64,000 nt of DNA from NCBI GenBank assembly GCA_905182525.1, contig CAJJBV010000003.1, positions 186,001 to 250,000 on the forward strand, given 5' to 3'. Of this stretch, positions 39,417 to 47,413 are shown piece after piece (position 1 is the first letter of the stretch; each line of letters opens with the position of its first letter). A model generated the notes under the pieces. The model saw only the letters and a list, made by a program, of their open reading frames with translations. It was not told the DNA's origin and ran no database searches. Origin of the DNA: Cryomorphaceae bacterium (GTDB taxonomy: Bacteria; Bacteroidota; Bacteroidia; Flavobacteriales_D; Parvicellaceae). The position numbers were made by a program, and so were the translations under genes.

Positions 39417-40577
39417 ATGAAAAAAGAATTGAAAAATACAGAAGATGGAATAGAAAAAATCTTCAAGAACGCAAAAGATTTTCTTCCTCTTTTAGGAACT
39501 GACCATATAGAATTTTATGTAGGGAATGCAAAACAAGCAGCTCATTACTATAAAACTGCGTTCGGATTTCAATCACTTGCCTATGCTGGTTTAGAAACTG
39601 GACTTAAAGATCGTGTTTCATATGTTTTAAAACAAGATAAAATAAGAATTGTACTAACTACTGCGTTAAATAGTAAATCAGAAATTGGTGAGCACGTTAA
39701 AAAACATGGAGATGGAGTTAAAGTTATTGCTCTTTGGGTAGATGATGCCAAAAAGTCATATGAGGAAACTATTAAAAGAGGAGCAGTATCCTATTTAAAA
39801 CCAACTGTTGAAAGTGATGAGTTTGGAAAAGTTGTTAAATCTGGCATCTATACATATGGAGAAACTGTTCACTTATTTATTGAACGAAAAAACTATGATG
39901 GTCATTTTCTTCCCGGTTTTGTCAAATGGGATTCTGATTACAACCCCAAAAGCGTTGGTCTAAAATATATAGATCATATGGTGGGAAATGTAGGTTGGGG
40001 AGAAATGAATACTTGGGTAAAATGGTACGAAGACGTTATGGGATTTGTGAATTTTCTATCCTTTGATGACAAGCAAATCCATACTGATTATTCAGCTCTA
40101 ATGAGTAAAGTAATGAGTAATGGTAATGGAAGAATAAAATTTCCTCTAAATGAGCCTGCAAAAGGTAAAAAAAGATCTCAAATTGAAGAATATTTAGATT
40201 TTTACGAAAGCCCTGGAGTTCAACATATTGCAATTGCAACTGATGATATCGTAAAAACAGTTAAAGAGTTGAAGGAAAGAGGTGTTGAGTTTTTATCTGC
40301 TCCACCAAAAGAATACTACAAAGACATTCCAAATAGGCTTGGAAGTCATATGGATATAATGAATGAAGACATTGATGAGCTAGAAAAATTAGCAATTTTA
40401 GTGGATGCTGATGAAGATGGATATCTATTACAAATTTTTACAAAAACAGTGGAAGATAGGCCAACCTTATTTTTTGAAATTATTCAAAGAATGGGAGCTA
40501 AAGGGTTTGGCGCAGGAAACTTTAAAGCATTATTTGAATCCATTGAAAGAGAACAACAAAATAGAGGAACACTATAA
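39417..40577 (+). CDS. hpd: 4-hydroxyphenylpyruvate dioxygenase
   Basis: A 386-residue Fe(II) enzyme that converts 4-hydroxyphenylpyruvate to homogentisate, the substrate of the upstream hmgA product. It has two vicinal-oxygen-chelate domains: TDHIEFYVGNAKQAAHYY near 28, then the catalytic one with iron ligands His187 (IDHMVGNV), His270 (VQHIAIATDD) and Glu354 (FFEIIQRMGAKGFGAGNF). ATG 39417 was chosen over an adjoining TTG at 39414. It is intact, 14 bases after hmgA and 5 bases before kynA. Confidence 0.96.
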   Translation: MKKELKNTEDGIEKIFKNAKDFLPLLGTDHIEFYVGNAKQAAHYYKTAFGFQSLAYAGLETGLKDRVSYVLKQDKIRIVLTTALNSKSEIGEHVKKHGDGVKVIALWVDDAKKSYEETIKRGAVSYLKPTVESDEFGKVVKSGIYTYGETVHLFIERKNYDGHFLPGFVKWDSDYNPKSVGLKYIDHMVGNVGWGEMNTWVKWYEDVMGFVNFLSFDDKQIHTDYSALMSKVMSNGNGRIKFPLNEPAKGKKRSQIEEYLDFYESPGVQHIAIATDDIVKTVKELKERGVEFLSAPPKEYYKDIPNRLGSHMDIMNEDIDELEKLAILVDADEDGYLLQIFTKTVEDRPTLFFEIIQRMGAKGFGAGNFKALFESIEREQQNRGTL

Positions 40578-40582
40578 ATTAT

Positions 40583-41545
40583 ATGAGTAAAAAACTAAAT
40601 AATGATACTTTGAAAGCGCTTTCTGAAAAGGGACTTAATACTGATGTTTTCATGGAAGGTATCCAAAGCGCTAAGCCTCTTACTTATTGGGATTATATTC
40701 AGCCAGAAGCATTAATAAATCTTCAAGTTCAAAGAACTGATCTTCCTGATGAGATGGTTTTTATTGTTTATCACCAAATCAATGAACTACTTTTCAAAAT
40801 GATTCTATGGGAAATTGAACAGGTTGCTTTTCGAAAAGATTTAAAAGCAAAGTTTTTTTCTGAAAGATTAGGTAGAATAAGTGGTTACTTTGATATGCTT
40901 TGTAGTTCGTTTAGAATTATGAAAGATGGAATGGAATTAAAGCAGTATATGAAGTTTAGAAAAACTTTGGCCCCTGCAAGTGGATTTCAAAGTGCTCAAT
41001 ATAGAATGATAGAATTTGCTAGTACTGATCTTATAAATTTAATTGACTACCGATTCAGGAAAACGATAAATCGAAATACTCCATTTAAACATGCTTTTGA
41101 ACATTTATACTGGCAAGCTGCAGGGAAAAATCATGAAACAGGTGAAAAAACCACAATGATTAATCTGTTTGAAAAAAAATATTTGAACGTATTTATTGAT
41201 TTCATGAAAAAATACAACAATAAAAACCTTTGGTGTATTTTTGAAAATCTTCCTACAAAAGAAAAAAATAATGTAGAGCTACTTAACTCTATGAGGCATT
41301 TTGACCATACGGTAAATGTTAAATGGGTAATGGAGCACTATAACACCGCATCAAAATATTTAGATGGAGCACAAAAAGCAGAAAAAGCAACTGGAGGAAG
41401 TGATTGGAAGAAATATATGCACCCTAAGTACCAAAAAAGAACTTTTTTTCCTAAATTATGGACATCAGATGAAATTAAAAATTGGGGTGAACAAAACTTA
41501 GAAGGTTATAAAATACTTAGTAATTTTAAAGAATTAGAAATTTGA
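40583..41545 (+). CDS. kynA: Tryptophan 2,3-dioxygenase
   Basis: A 320-residue heme dioxygenase that converts L-tryptophan to N-formylkynurenine. Family signatures are YWDYIQPEALINLQVQRTDLPDEMVFIVYHQINELLFKM near residue 34, FRKTLAPASGFQSAQYRMIEF near 132, HFDHTVNVKWVMEHY near 250 with the proximal-His region, and GGSDWKKYMHPKYQKRTFFP near 275. It lies 5 bases past hpd and 3 bases before paaA. No kynureninase or formamidase gene is next to it. Confidence 0.9.
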   Translation: MSKKLNNDTLKALSEKGLNTDVFMEGIQSAKPLTYWDYIQPEALINLQVQRTDLPDEMVFIVYHQINELLFKMILWEIEQVAFRKDLKAKFFSERLGRISGYFDMLCSSFRIMKDGMELKQYMKFRKTLAPASGFQSAQYRMIEFASTDLINLIDYRFRKTINRNTPFKHAFEHLYWQAAGKNHETGEKTTMINLFEKKYLNVFIDFMKKYNNKNLWCIFENLPTKEKNNVELLNSMRHFDHTVNVKWVMEHYNTASKYLDGAQKAEKATGGSDWKKYMHPKYQKRTFFPKLWTSDEIKNWGEQNLEGYKILSNFKELEI

Positions 41546-41548
41546 GTT

Positions 41549-42490
41549 ATGGAAGATGAAAAAAAATTAGAAGAATTTCAGCAAAAAATTGATGCTAATA
41601 TTAAAATTGAACCTAAAGATTGGATGCCAGAAAAATATAGGCAAACTTTAATACGTCAAATTTCTCAACACGCTCATTCGGAAATAATTGGAATGCAGCC
41701 TGAAGGGAATTGGTTGACAAGAGCTCCTAGTCTAAGAAGTAAAAAAATATTGATGGCTAAAATTCAGGATGAAGCTGGTCACGGCCTTTATCTTTACTGT
41801 GCTGCAGAAACATTAGGAGTTAAAAGAGAGCAATTTTTAGAGTGGCTTCATGAGGGAAAAGCAAAGTATTCTAGTGTTTTTAATTACCCTACATTAACCT
41901 GGGCAGATATGGGAGCTGTTGGTTGGCTAGTAGATGGTGCCGCTATTGTAAATCAAGTTTCTTTGCAGGGAACTTCTTACGGACCATACGCTAGAGCTAT
42001 GGTGAAAATATGTATGGAAGAAAGCTTTCACCAAAGGCAGGGTTTTGAGATAATGGTTGAATTAGCAAAAGGAACTAAGGAACAAAAACAAATGGCACAA
42101 GATGCTTTGAATAGGTGGTGGTGGCCCTCCATTATGATGTTTGGACCCCATGATTCTGAAAGTGCTCATTCAAACCAATCTTTAAAATGGAAAATTAAAA
42201 GAGCATCTAATGATGAGCTAAGACAGAGCTACATAGATAAAACTATTGAACAAGGTCATCATTTAGGACTAACTTTTCCTGACCCAAATCTAAAATTTAA
42301 TGAAACAACTAAACATTATGATTATTCTCCTATCGATTGGGACGAATTTTGGAATGTTGTTAAAGGCAATGGTGCGGGGAATAAACTTAGATTAAAACAT
42401 CATATAAAAGCGCATGAAGATGGGAAATGGGTTAGAGAAGCTGCAAAATCTTATGCTCAAAAACAAAATTTAATTCAAAAATCAGCTTAA
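41549..42490 (+). CDS. paaA: Phenylacetyl-CoA epoxidase subunit PaaA
   Basis: A 313-residue catalytic subunit of the ring-1,2-phenylacetyl-CoA epoxidase, a diiron monooxygenase that turns phenylacetyl-CoA to its ring epoxide. The diiron ligands sit in a four-helix bundle ([18 protein letters not shown] with ExxH near residue 73, and [20 protein letters not shown] with a second ExxH near 155). Further family segments are [14 protein letters not shown]-like residues and [19 protein letters not shown]. Length matches PaaA, and the gene is 3 bases after kynA. Confidence 0.96.
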   Translation: MEDEKKLEEFQQKIDANIKIEPKDWMPEKYRQTLIRQISQHAHSEIIGMQPEGNWLTRAPSLRSKKILMAKIQDEAGHGLYLYCAAETLGVKREQFLEWLHEGKAKYSSVFNYPTLTWADMGAVGWLVDGAAIVNQVSLQGTSYGPYARAMVKICMEESFHQRQGFEIMVELAKGTKEQKQMAQDALNRWWWPSIMMFGPHDSESAHSNQSLKWKIKRASNDELRQSYIDKTIEQGHHLGLTFPDPNLKFNETTKHYDYSPIDWDEFWNVVKGNGAGNKLRLKHHIKAHEDGKWVREAAKSYAQKQNLIQKSA

Positions 42491-42491
42491 T

Positions 42492-42782
42492 ATGGATAAT
42501 GATGACCAAGGTATTTTATGGGAAGTTTTTATTCAAGTAAAGGCTGGAAGACCATATAAACATATTGGGAGTTTACATGCTTATGATAAAGTAATGGCAA
42601 TGCAGTCAGCTAGAGATCTTTATACAAGAAGAAATGAAGGAAATGGTATTTGGATTGTAAAAGCAGATGATATAGTTTCTTCTGAATCAAGCGATGGAGA
42701 AGCTTTTTTTGACCCTTCAAATGATAAAGTTTACAGACATCCCACTTTTTATAAAATTCCAGACGGGGTAAAGCATATTTAA
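42492..42782 (+). CDS. paaB: Phenylacetyl-CoA epoxidase subunit PaaB
   Basis: A 96-residue small subunit needed for assembly of the epoxidase. It shows the family opening WEVFIQVKAGRPYKHIGSLHAYDKVMAMQSARDLYTRRNEG and ends YRHPTFYKIPDGVKHI. It begins one base after the paaA stop, and its stop overlaps the paaC start (TAATG). Confidence 0.96.
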   Translation: MDNDDQGILWEVFIQVKAGRPYKHIGSLHAYDKVMAMQSARDLYTRRNEGNGIWIVKADDIVSSESSDGEAFFDPSNDKVYRHPTFYKIPDGVKHI

Positions 42783-43535
42783 TGAAAAATGAACTTATAG
42801 ATTATTGCTTAAGAATTGGTGACTCCTCACTTATATTAAGCCATAGAATTGCTGAGTATTGTAGTAAAGCTCCGTTATTAGAAGAGGATTTGGCAATTAC
42901 TAATGTCGGCTTAGATTTACTTGGACAGGCAGAAAATTTCTTGAATTATGCATGCAGAAATTAAAGGCAATACCAATGCCGATAATCTTACTTTTAAAAG
43001 GAGAGAGCAAGATTTCAGATGTTTACATTTAGTTCAGACGCCTAATACAGATTTTGCATTTATTCTAGCTAGACAATTTTTTATTGATGTCTATCATAAA
43101 CTATTATTTAGTAAACTAGTAAAGAGTGAAGATTTAACTATTACAGGAATTTCAAAAAAAGCTATTAAAGAAATTAATTATCATTTTCAAAGAAGTAGTG
43201 ATTGGATTAAAAGACTTGGACTTGGAACTGAAGAAAGTAATAAACGTTTACAGAATGCAATTAATGAACTTTGGATGTATACTGATGAGCTTTTTATTGA
43301 CAATGAAACGGATCTAATTATGTCTAAGAATAATATTGGACCTTTAAGTAGTAGTCTTAAAATAGAATGGACCAAGATTGTTAACTCTGCGCTTAATTCT
43401 TCTGAAATTACAATACCAGAGAGTGATGTCTATTCTTTAAGGTATGGTAAAGATGGATTTCATACAGAGTATCTAGGATATATTTTAGCAGAAATGCAAC
43501 ATTTGCCCCTGCTTTATCCGGATGCAAAATGGTAA
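42782..43535 (+). pseudogene. paaC: Phenylacetyl-CoA epoxidase subunit PaaC, one frameshift
   Basis: PaaC is the structural partner of PaaA, a diiron-like bundle without metal. The gene starts at 42782, but one extra base in GCATGCAG (about 42,953) changes the frame; removing it joins NFLNYA to AEIKGNTNADNLTFKRREQDF. Restored length is about 250 residues, normal for PaaC, and the end HTEYLGYILAEMQHLPLLYPDAKW is complete. Downstream segments, such as HFQRSSDWIKRLGLGTEES, are well conserved. No paaD or paaE follows. If real, the break should impair the whole epoxidase. Confidence 0.9.
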
Positions 43536-43560
43536 GCTTTTCAGTTGCTTGATGATTAAT

Positions 43561-44652
43561 TTAATTAATTATAACATCATTAAGCTCTTTGATACGGTCT
43601 TCAATTATAAAATTATTAAAAACACGTTTTTTACTAGCTTCTCCCATTTCTTGGATTAAACTTGAGTCATTTGCCAATGTCAAAACATGATTTGCAAATT
43701 TACTTGTGTCGGGGAATGGGGCCAAAAATCCAGTCTCTTTATCCTTAATAATCTCAGGATTACTTGAAATATCAAAACATACAACTGGGACTTTTCTAGC
43801 CATTGCTTCTACTAAAACGAATCCAAATCCCTCCCATTCTGATGTTAAAAGAAAAACATCAATGGAATTCATAAATGCATTCATATCATCTATAAAACCA
43901 AGCATAATGATCTCTTCATTGAGTCCATTTTCGATAATCAATTGCTTTAGTTCAGATTCCATATCTCCAGTACCAGCAATAAATAAAGTAAATTCTAAAT
44001 TTTTATTTTTAAGTTTTTTTGCAATATCAATCAAGTACTTCTGCCCCTTTTGAGCAGTTAGTCGACCTGCATTTCCAAGAATTATTCCCTTACTATTTTC
44101 TATGACTTCTTTCAACTTGGTATCATTTGATGATATTATTTTTGAAACATCAATGCCATGGTAAATAGTGTATAACTTGTCTTTAGAAATAACTGAACTT
44201 AAATTCTTCAAAATCATTCTTTTGGTCTCTTCAGAATTAGCTACTATGTGTGTGAAGCAAAATTTAAATAAGTAACGATTAACAATATTTGATTTAATAG
44301 GTGCTGCAAGTCCCCTTAGATATACAATGTTTTTTAAGCCTGCAAATCTTGCTGCAATTCCCGCTAATTTAGAATCCTGAGAGGAAGAAAAAATGACAGT
44401 ATCAATATTATTATTTTTAAAGAATCTTATACATTTAAAAAGCTTGAAAGGATTTAAAAAAGACAGGTTTAAGACCTTTAATGAGAAAACATCTAGATCA
44501 TGGGATTTTGATTTATCATAAAGTGGAGCTTTAGAATTTGAACAAATAATAATTTCATGTCCCAACTTTTTAAATTCCAAAGCAGTTTCAAGATGGAGCT
44601 TTTCACCTCCTCCCCAAAAAACAATAGTATTAAAAAAACAAATCTTATTCAT
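43561..44652 (-). CDS. Family 4 glycosyltransferase
   Basis: A 363-residue GT-B enzyme. The opening NTIVFWGGGEKLHLETALEFKKLGHEI and the donor-site half starting GNAGRLTAQKGQKYLIDIAKKL match GT4. The catalytic Glu pattern is LTSEWEGFGFVLVEAMARKVPVVCFDIS near residue 290. It probably builds LPS or O-antigen. It lies in a minus-strand pair with the glycosyltransferase 12 bases upstream. Confidence 0.88.
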   Translation of the reverse strand: MNKICFFNTIVFWGGGEKLHLETALEFKKLGHEIIICSNSKAPLYDKSKSHDLDVFSLKVLNLSFLNPFKLFKCIRFFKNNNIDTVIFSSSQDSKLAGIAARFAGLKNIVYLRGLAAPIKSNIVNRYLFKFCFTHIVANSEETKRMILKNLSSVISKDKLYTIYHGIDVSKIISSNDTKLKEVIENSKGIILGNAGRLTAQKGQKYLIDIAKKLKNKNLEFTLFIAGTGDMESELKQLIIENGLNEEIIMLGFIDDMNAFMNSIDVFLLTSEWEGFGFVLVEAMARKVPVVCFDISSNPEIIKDKETGFLAPFPDTSKFANHVLTLANDSSLIQEMGEASKKRVFNNFIIEDRIKELNDVIIN

Positions 44653-44664
44653 TTAGAGATGAAT

Positions 44665-45423
44665 TTAATCAGAATTAGATTCTTTTAAGTATTTAATTTT
44701 TAAACTTCTAACGAATACAGACATACTAGAAAGAATACATAAAATGAAACCGGTGAGTCCATCAAGAAAACCCAACTTGAAAAAATAATCTCTTGTAAAT
44801 CTAAAAATAGGTTTAATGACAAAATGATAAAAATTTGGATTTTCTCCTTTTAAAAATCTTTCATTTGCACTCCATGTAGTGTATCGATCCCATTTTTCCA
44901 AATAGTGATTGATGTCTTTAAATGTAAAGTGAGTCATTTTTGTTTTTAAAACACCAACTTTTCCATTACAAATAATTTCTTCATGGACATTTTTATCTTC
45001 ATATCTACAACTATCCCTTTTAAATAACCTAATAACTTTATCTCCTTGCCAACCAGAAAATCTTATTTTTTTCCCCATAAAATGGTTTTGTCTTCTAATC
45101 CAGAATGCATTAAATGACGATTCTCTATTGAGGATATTAATTATTTCTGTTTTCAAATCATAAGGAATTCTTTCATCGGCATCAATTAAAATTATCCAAT
45201 CATTTTTAGCTTGTGGAATGGCCCAGTTTTTTTGAGAGGCAGGATAGTTATAGGCACGCTGAATCACTTTTGCACCTTTTTTTTTTGCTATTTCAATAGT
45301 GGAGTCTGTACTGAAAGAATCTACGACCAAAATCTCATCAGCCCATGAGACTGAATCAATAGCATCAGAAATATTATGCTCTTCGTTAAATGTTGGGATT
45401 AAGGCTGATATCTTCTGCTTCAT
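44665..45423 (-). CDS. Family 2 glycosyltransferase (WaaE-like)
   Basis: A 252-residue inverting glycosyltransferase when begun at Met 45423 (MKQKISALIPTFNEEHNIS); an upstream Met at 45453 adds ten residues that look less likely. The GT-A core shows WADEILVVDSFSTDSTIEIAKKKGAKV and a DxD at DWIILIDADERIPYDL. The W-x-GWQGDKVIRLFKR region (FSGWQGDKVIRLFKR) resembles the WaaE/KdtX LPS core enzymes. A C-terminal hydrophobic segment may hold it to the membrane. It is co-transcribed with the GT4 gene downstream. Confidence 0.88.
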   Translation of the reverse strand: MKQKISALIPTFNEEHNISDAIDSVSWADEILVVDSFSTDSTIEIAKKKGAKVIQRAYNYPASQKNWAIPQAKNDWIILIDADERIPYDLKTEIINILNRESSFNAFWIRRQNHFMGKKIRFSGWQGDKVIRLFKRDSCRYEDKNVHEEIICNGKVGVLKTKMTHFTFKDINHYLEKWDRYTTWSANERFLKGENPNFYHFVIKPIFRFTRDYFFKLGFLDGLTGFILCILSSMSVFVRSLKIKYLKESNSD

Positions 45424-45679
45424 TCCGATCTTAATTTTGAACAAAGGTATCATTTTATAATTTTGTTTTTATCTAAATTATAATTTACAAAATTGAAAAT
45501 AAGTAGCTTTAATGTTACTGAAATATAAAAAACTATTTACTTATTAGGGGTTGGGAATGCTTTCTCTAAAACCATTATATTATAACTTTATATAGTTTAT
45601 AGAATCTAATTATATGAAAATTAATAAATTAAAATTATCATTCTATTTAATCAAAAAACCTTTTTATTACTAAATAAAT

Positions 45680-45687
45680 TAATTTTG
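45680..45687 (+). promoter_or_regulatory. Possible -7 element for the nitroreductase operon
   Basis: TAATTTTG matches the Bacteroidota -7 consensus TAnnTTTG exactly, 32 bases before the nitroreductase start. No good -33 TTTG is found about 20 bases upstream, so the call is weak. The rest of the 45,424-45,719 gap between the divergent genes shows nothing else I can name. Confidence 0.3.
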
Positions 45688-45719
45688 GAAATAGCATTTA
45701 AAATAAAACAGGATAAAAC

Positions 45720-46304
45720 ATGAAGTATAACTTAAGTGAAATAACAGAACTTATAAAGAATAGAAGAACGATTTATCCTAAATTTTACAGCTCTAGAAAA
45801 GTTCATAAAGAGATTATAGAGCACTTGATAAGAAATGCTACATGGGCTCCAACACATGGCAATACTCAGCCTTGGCGATTCAAAGTTTACAGAGAAGAAA
45901 GTAGAAAAGAATTGAGTGTAAAACTTGGAGATTTATATAAGGAATTAACACCAGAGAATTTATTTAAGGAAGAAAAACTAAAAAAAATAATAGCAAGACC
46001 TTTTTTATCATCTGTTGCAATAGTTATCTGTATGAAAAGAGGAGATAATGAAAAGATACCTGAAATTGAAGAAGTTCAAGCAGTAGCTTGTGCAGTCCAA
46101 AACATGTGTCTTACTGCTACAGCATATGGACTAGGTTCATTTTGGTCTTCCCCAAAGATTATTTACAGTGATCAAATGAAATCATACTTAAAATTAAAAA
46201 GTGAAGATAAATGTTTAGGAATATTATACCTTGGTTATCCTACCATAGACTGGCCCAAAGGTCAAAGAAAACCTATTGAGTATTTAACCGAGTGGAATGA
46301 CTAA
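45720..46304 (+). CDS. Nitroreductase family protein
   Basis: A 194-residue FMN-binding oxidoreductase of the nitroreductase fold. The FMN-phosphate arm RRTIYPKFYSSRKVHKEI, NATWAPTHGNTQPWRFKVY near 45, CAVQNMCLTATAYGLGSFWSSP near 120, and CLGILYLGYPTIDWPKGQRKP near 160 are typical. Substrate could be quinones, nitro compounds or a flavin. It leads a three-gene plus-strand group with short gaps (11 and 3 bases). Confidence 0.9.
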   Translation: MKYNLSEITELIKNRRTIYPKFYSSRKVHKEIIEHLIRNATWAPTHGNTQPWRFKVYREESRKELSVKLGDLYKELTPENLFKEEKLKKIIARPFLSSVAIVICMKRGDNEKIPEIEEVQAVACAVQNMCLTATAYGLGSFWSSPKIIYSDQMKSYLKLKSEDKCLGILYLGYPTIDWPKGQRKPIEYLTEWND

Positions 46305-46315
46305 ATTTAAATTTT

Positions 46316-46669
46316 ATGGATGATATGGATGAAGGGCTGATCAAACTAGCTAATCATAAAGATCATCCTACAAACAAAGCTTATAAAGTTTATTTTTTTT
46401 ACAAAAGGTTTCAATCCGATTATTTCAAAGATTTACTTATAAAAGATAATGTGTTTTTTGAATACGCAGAGGAGCCCAATAAAAGAGGAACTATATTCTT
46501 ATTTGGTGTTCGAAAAACTGATAACCAAAAAGTACTTAACCTTAACTACGTGACACTTGGTAAGTTTAGATCCCCTTTTATAACTCAAAAATGGGGGCAA
46601 TATTCCGTAATAATAATTAGTATTATAATTATCCTTTTTTCTTTAATCTCATTTTATATGAATAAATAA
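46316..46669 (+). CDS. Hypothetical protein with C-terminal membrane anchor
   Basis: A 117-residue protein. The first part is cytosolic, with helical and strand segments (KVYFFYKRFQSDYFKDLL, then YAEEPNKRGTIFLFGVRK). One C-terminal hydrophobic helix (WGQYSVIIISIIIILFSLISFYM) makes it a tail-anchored membrane protein. I do not recognise a family. It lies 11 bases after the nitroreductase and directly before the beta-barrel gene, so it is probably co-transcribed with both. Confidence 0.7.
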   Translation: MDDMDEGLIKLANHKDHPTNKAYKVYFFYKRFQSDYFKDLLIKDNVFFEYAEEPNKRGTIFLFGVRKTDNQKVLNLNYVTLGKFRSPFITQKWGQYSVIIISIIIILFSLISFYMNK

Positions 46670-46672
46670 ATT

Positions 46673-47413
46673 TTGAGCAAAATAATCTTTAATATATTAT
46701 TGTTTTTAGTAATTGGAAATAATACTATTAGTCAAAAAAACAGTTTAAAAAATCAAAAGGTTGGATTCTTGATTGGCGCATTAACAACGGTTAATTATTT
46801 TGGGATTGGATCAGTAGAAGAGGCAGAAGAAAATTCATTTTTATCAGTTAATAATAAGCTTGGATATCAATTTGGAATGTTGTTAAAATCTGAATTTAAT
46901 AAAAAAGTAAGTTTAGAAACAGGAATACTTTTTTGTCGTAGAAACTTTCAAATAAATGGATCTACCTTAAATCAACCTGACATTTTGAAAGATAATAGTG
47001 ATTTTGGATTTATTAACTATTCTTTTCCTGTTAAGGCCTTAGTTTATGTGCAGCTAAGTAAGGATTTATACATACGGAACTCTATTGGTTTTAATTTAGA
47101 TTTTTATGCTTCTGCGGTGGCTAGTAAAGGAAAGAATTTTTATATTGACCATTACTCAGAAAGAGCTAGATGGATAAATGGATCAATAAGTGGGAATCTT
47201 GGAATTGAAAAAAGAAATAATAAAATAGGAGATTTTTATTTAGGTGGAGAAGTAAATATTTCAGTTAGTTCAATTGCGGTGACAAGATTAAAATTTTATT
47301 ACGATGGACTACTATATGACAGCTATGAACCTATATTCTTAAGAGGTAATTATTTTGGGATTAAATTTAAATATTATCTGCCAAAAGAAATGGAAGAAAA
47401 GAAAGTTGACTAG
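46673..47413 (+). CDS. Outer-membrane beta-barrel protein (PorT-like), TTG start
   Basis: A 246-residue exported protein. The signal peptide ([19 protein letters not shown]) requires the TTG at 46673 as start; the preceding in-frame stop is only 3 bases upstream and no ATG lies before the mature part. Alternating hydrophobic strands ending in aromatic residues ([35 protein letters not shown] at the end) fit a PorT-like small outer-membrane barrel. Function is unknown. Its TAG overlaps the infB TAG on the other strand in the palindrome CTAG. Confidence 0.7.
   Translation: MSKIIFNILLFLVIGNNTISQKNSLKNQKVGFLIGALTTVNYFGIGSVEEAEENSFLSVNNKLGYQFGMLLKSEFNKKVSLETGILFCRRNFQINGSTLNQPDILKDNSDFGFINYSFPVKALVYVQLSKDLYIRNSIGFNLDFYASAVASKGKNFYIDHYSERARWINGSISGNLGIEKRNNKIGDFYLGGEVNISVSSIAVTRLKFYYDGLLYDSYEPIFLRGNYFGIKFKYYLPKEMEEKKVD

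Noticed and set aside
42782-42964. Separate 60-residue gene before paaC
   Set aside because: Its residues match the PaaC N-terminus and continue in the next frame after one base; it is the first part of a broken paaC.
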